Source: Zancudomyces culisetae
Lineage: Eukaryota > Kickxellomycota > Harpellomycetes > Harpellales > Legeriomycetaceae
Assembly: GCA_001969505.1 (NCBI GenBank)
Contig: LSSK01001015.1
Span: forward strand, 1-22,644
Direction of reading: 5' to 3'
DNA length: 22,644 nucleotides
Position 1 is the first letter of the stretch. Each line of letters opens with the position of its first letter. The translations under genes were made by a program, and so were the position numbers. Shown piece by piece: positions 21,344 to 22,644 of this stretch. The notes below the pieces were generated by a model. The model was not told the origin of the DNA, did no database searches, and saw nothing but the letters and a program-made list of their open reading frames with translations.

Positions 21344-22644
21344 CTAGCATGTTATAATCAACTATTGCACATATATTTATACCAATTAAAGGCAGAATTG
21401 ATGTTGAGGGCTTTTTTTTACTGTGTACCCCTTCTCATTGATTAATGAAATATACACCACATCATCCACAACACATGATTTTAGATTAATGGTTCGGGTA
21501 AAATTAACTTTCAACAAAAAATTTCAAAATTTTTTAGTCAAGAATTTCAAAAATTATCATATTTCCTTTTTCATTCTTGGCCCAACACCTGATGGGTATG
21601 AATGAAGCTCCCAAAAAGACGAAGAGGAATTGGTTAAATATATATTATATGTTAATCCTTTTTGGTATTTTGTAATATTTAATTGACAAATTCATCTTGT
21701 AAAAAATACTTATTAACTTTGCAATTACACGTATTTACAATCTAGCCTCTTTTGAATAGGTAACTACCGCTTTTGATTCTCAACTGCCAAAAAACAGAAA
21801 AATCTATAACTTGTACCCTACAGTCTGCGAAAGTAAAGCATGCACATTATTTTAGTAAACGCATGCATACAATACCTTCCCACCCCTCTCTCTCTCTCCC
21901 CCCAAAAAAAATCAGGTCACGCCCAACAACCATAAGGTAATTGAGACAGTACAAACAAAATTGCATATATCATAACAATTAACATGCGTTCAACTTACAG
22001 AATGATCAGAGCATAAATTCACTACTTTGAAGGCTAAAATCTTAGATATTTACTCGCATTATGTTTTGAGTATTTGCTAAATAATGGAAGTTGCCTAGCA
22101 TTAGTTTAGCTTTAAAAGTGGGCCGATGTACTTCCCAAATATGACATACGCATCTTGATATAGCTATACTGGCATATTACAATCATGTGTTTGGATGACC
22201 TGATTAAACTTATTATAAGATTTACCTGGCTGCCTGTAGAGTTTGCTGTTAGATTGGTGTTTTTAGGAAAACATATATTTGTGTACTGTTGCTCTTATTA
22301 TTGTCTCAGGCGCAGTGCCAGTTGCATCACATTAAGAGGTTCACAAACTAATCCAAAAAATAGCACTAATTAGGTGCAAAGAAATTAACGGTTTAGCCAA
22401 TAAAATTAGTGCAACCAGATTTACATTTTCTCAACTCACAAAAAAGTTTGTGGATACTGCTTTTTGGATTACAAAATGCTTAAAAAGAACTAAACAGGCT
22501 CAAAATCACTATTTGCCAAACACTAAGAAAGGAGGTTAGTGGAGGTGCTTAATATAGTGCTTTTTTATACCACAGTTCCATTTTTTTTACAAACCAAAAG
22601 TATGTATACATGTAGTTGTCGAACTTCGGCACTGATATAGCTTG
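21344..22644. other. AT-rich end of the window
   Basis: No gene could be fixed. Possible upstream exons of the unidentified minus-strand gene lie between 21413 and 21930, including a frame starting MVVGRDLIFFGGRERE that crosses the C/T tract at 21876-21903. The plus-strand open frame at 22185-22373 has no recognisable motif. The remainder looks non-coding. Confidence 0.35.

Noticed and set aside
22185-22373. 62-codon plus-strand open frame near the right end
   Set aside because: No recognisable motif or splice context; expected by chance.
1-22644. CRISPR arrays, insertion sequences, retroelements, rRNA
   Set aside because: No regularly spaced repeats, terminal inverted repeats with a transposase, reverse-transcriptase motifs or rRNA-like sequence were seen.

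Overview
The window is nuclear DNA from an AT-rich, intron-rich fungus. The fungal assignment rests on a velvet-domain regulator, a Cch1-type calcium channel and an Sfr1/Mei5-type recombination factor. Introns are GT-AG, mostly 57-180 nt, with GTAAG/GTATG-like donors and CTAAC/CTAAT-like branch points (one perfect TACTAAC in the channel gene). Many exons are under 180 nt, so single-ORF views miss most coding sequence; I rebuilt genes by matching intron phases and conserved family motifs by eye. Low GC and long gene-poor spacers would fit an early-diverging lineage, but I cannot place it further.

Layout, left to right: (1) minus strand 2783-1, the 5' part of a cch1-like channel gene covering the N-terminus and the whole first six-helix repeat, cut by the window edge. 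(2) A 1-kb divergent spacer. (3) Plus strand 3786-5049, sfr1/mei5-like, four exons. (4) Minus strand 6475-5053, a conserved nuclear protein resembling plant STYLE CELL-CYCLE INHIBITOR 1, six exons. Its stop codon lies 3 bp from that of sfr1. (5) A 1.4-kb spacer with a possible metallo-beta-lactamase-like remnant on the minus strand. (6) Plus strand 7904-13210, a complete glycogen debranching enzyme with three short 5' exons and one 4.58-kb exon. (7) Plus strand 13478-14420, exosome subunit Csl4, four exons. (8) A gene-poor stretch of about 2.7 kb with small GC-richer islands. (9) Minus strand near 17.1-17.4 kb, a coding segment resembling the C-terminal OB-fold of Pot1-type telomere proteins, followed by a plus-strand open segment ending at 17840. 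(10) Minus strand 19278-18111, a velvet regulator, five exons. (11) AT-rich sequence in which a further unidentified minus-strand multi-exon gene (about 21343-20446) can be assembled.

The genes do not form a pathway. They cover Ca2+ entry, recombination repair, glycogen breakdown, RNA decay and developmental regulation, as in an ordinary eukaryotic chromosome segment. I saw no transposon, CRISPR array, rRNA or tRNA. The most interesting points are the glutamine in the first selectivity-filter position of the channel, the sharp G/C-skew flip inside the debranching-enzyme exon, the nearly touching convergent stops, the purine tract that encodes the velvet C-terminus, and two unidentified coding segments (Pot1-like, and 20.4-21.3 kb).
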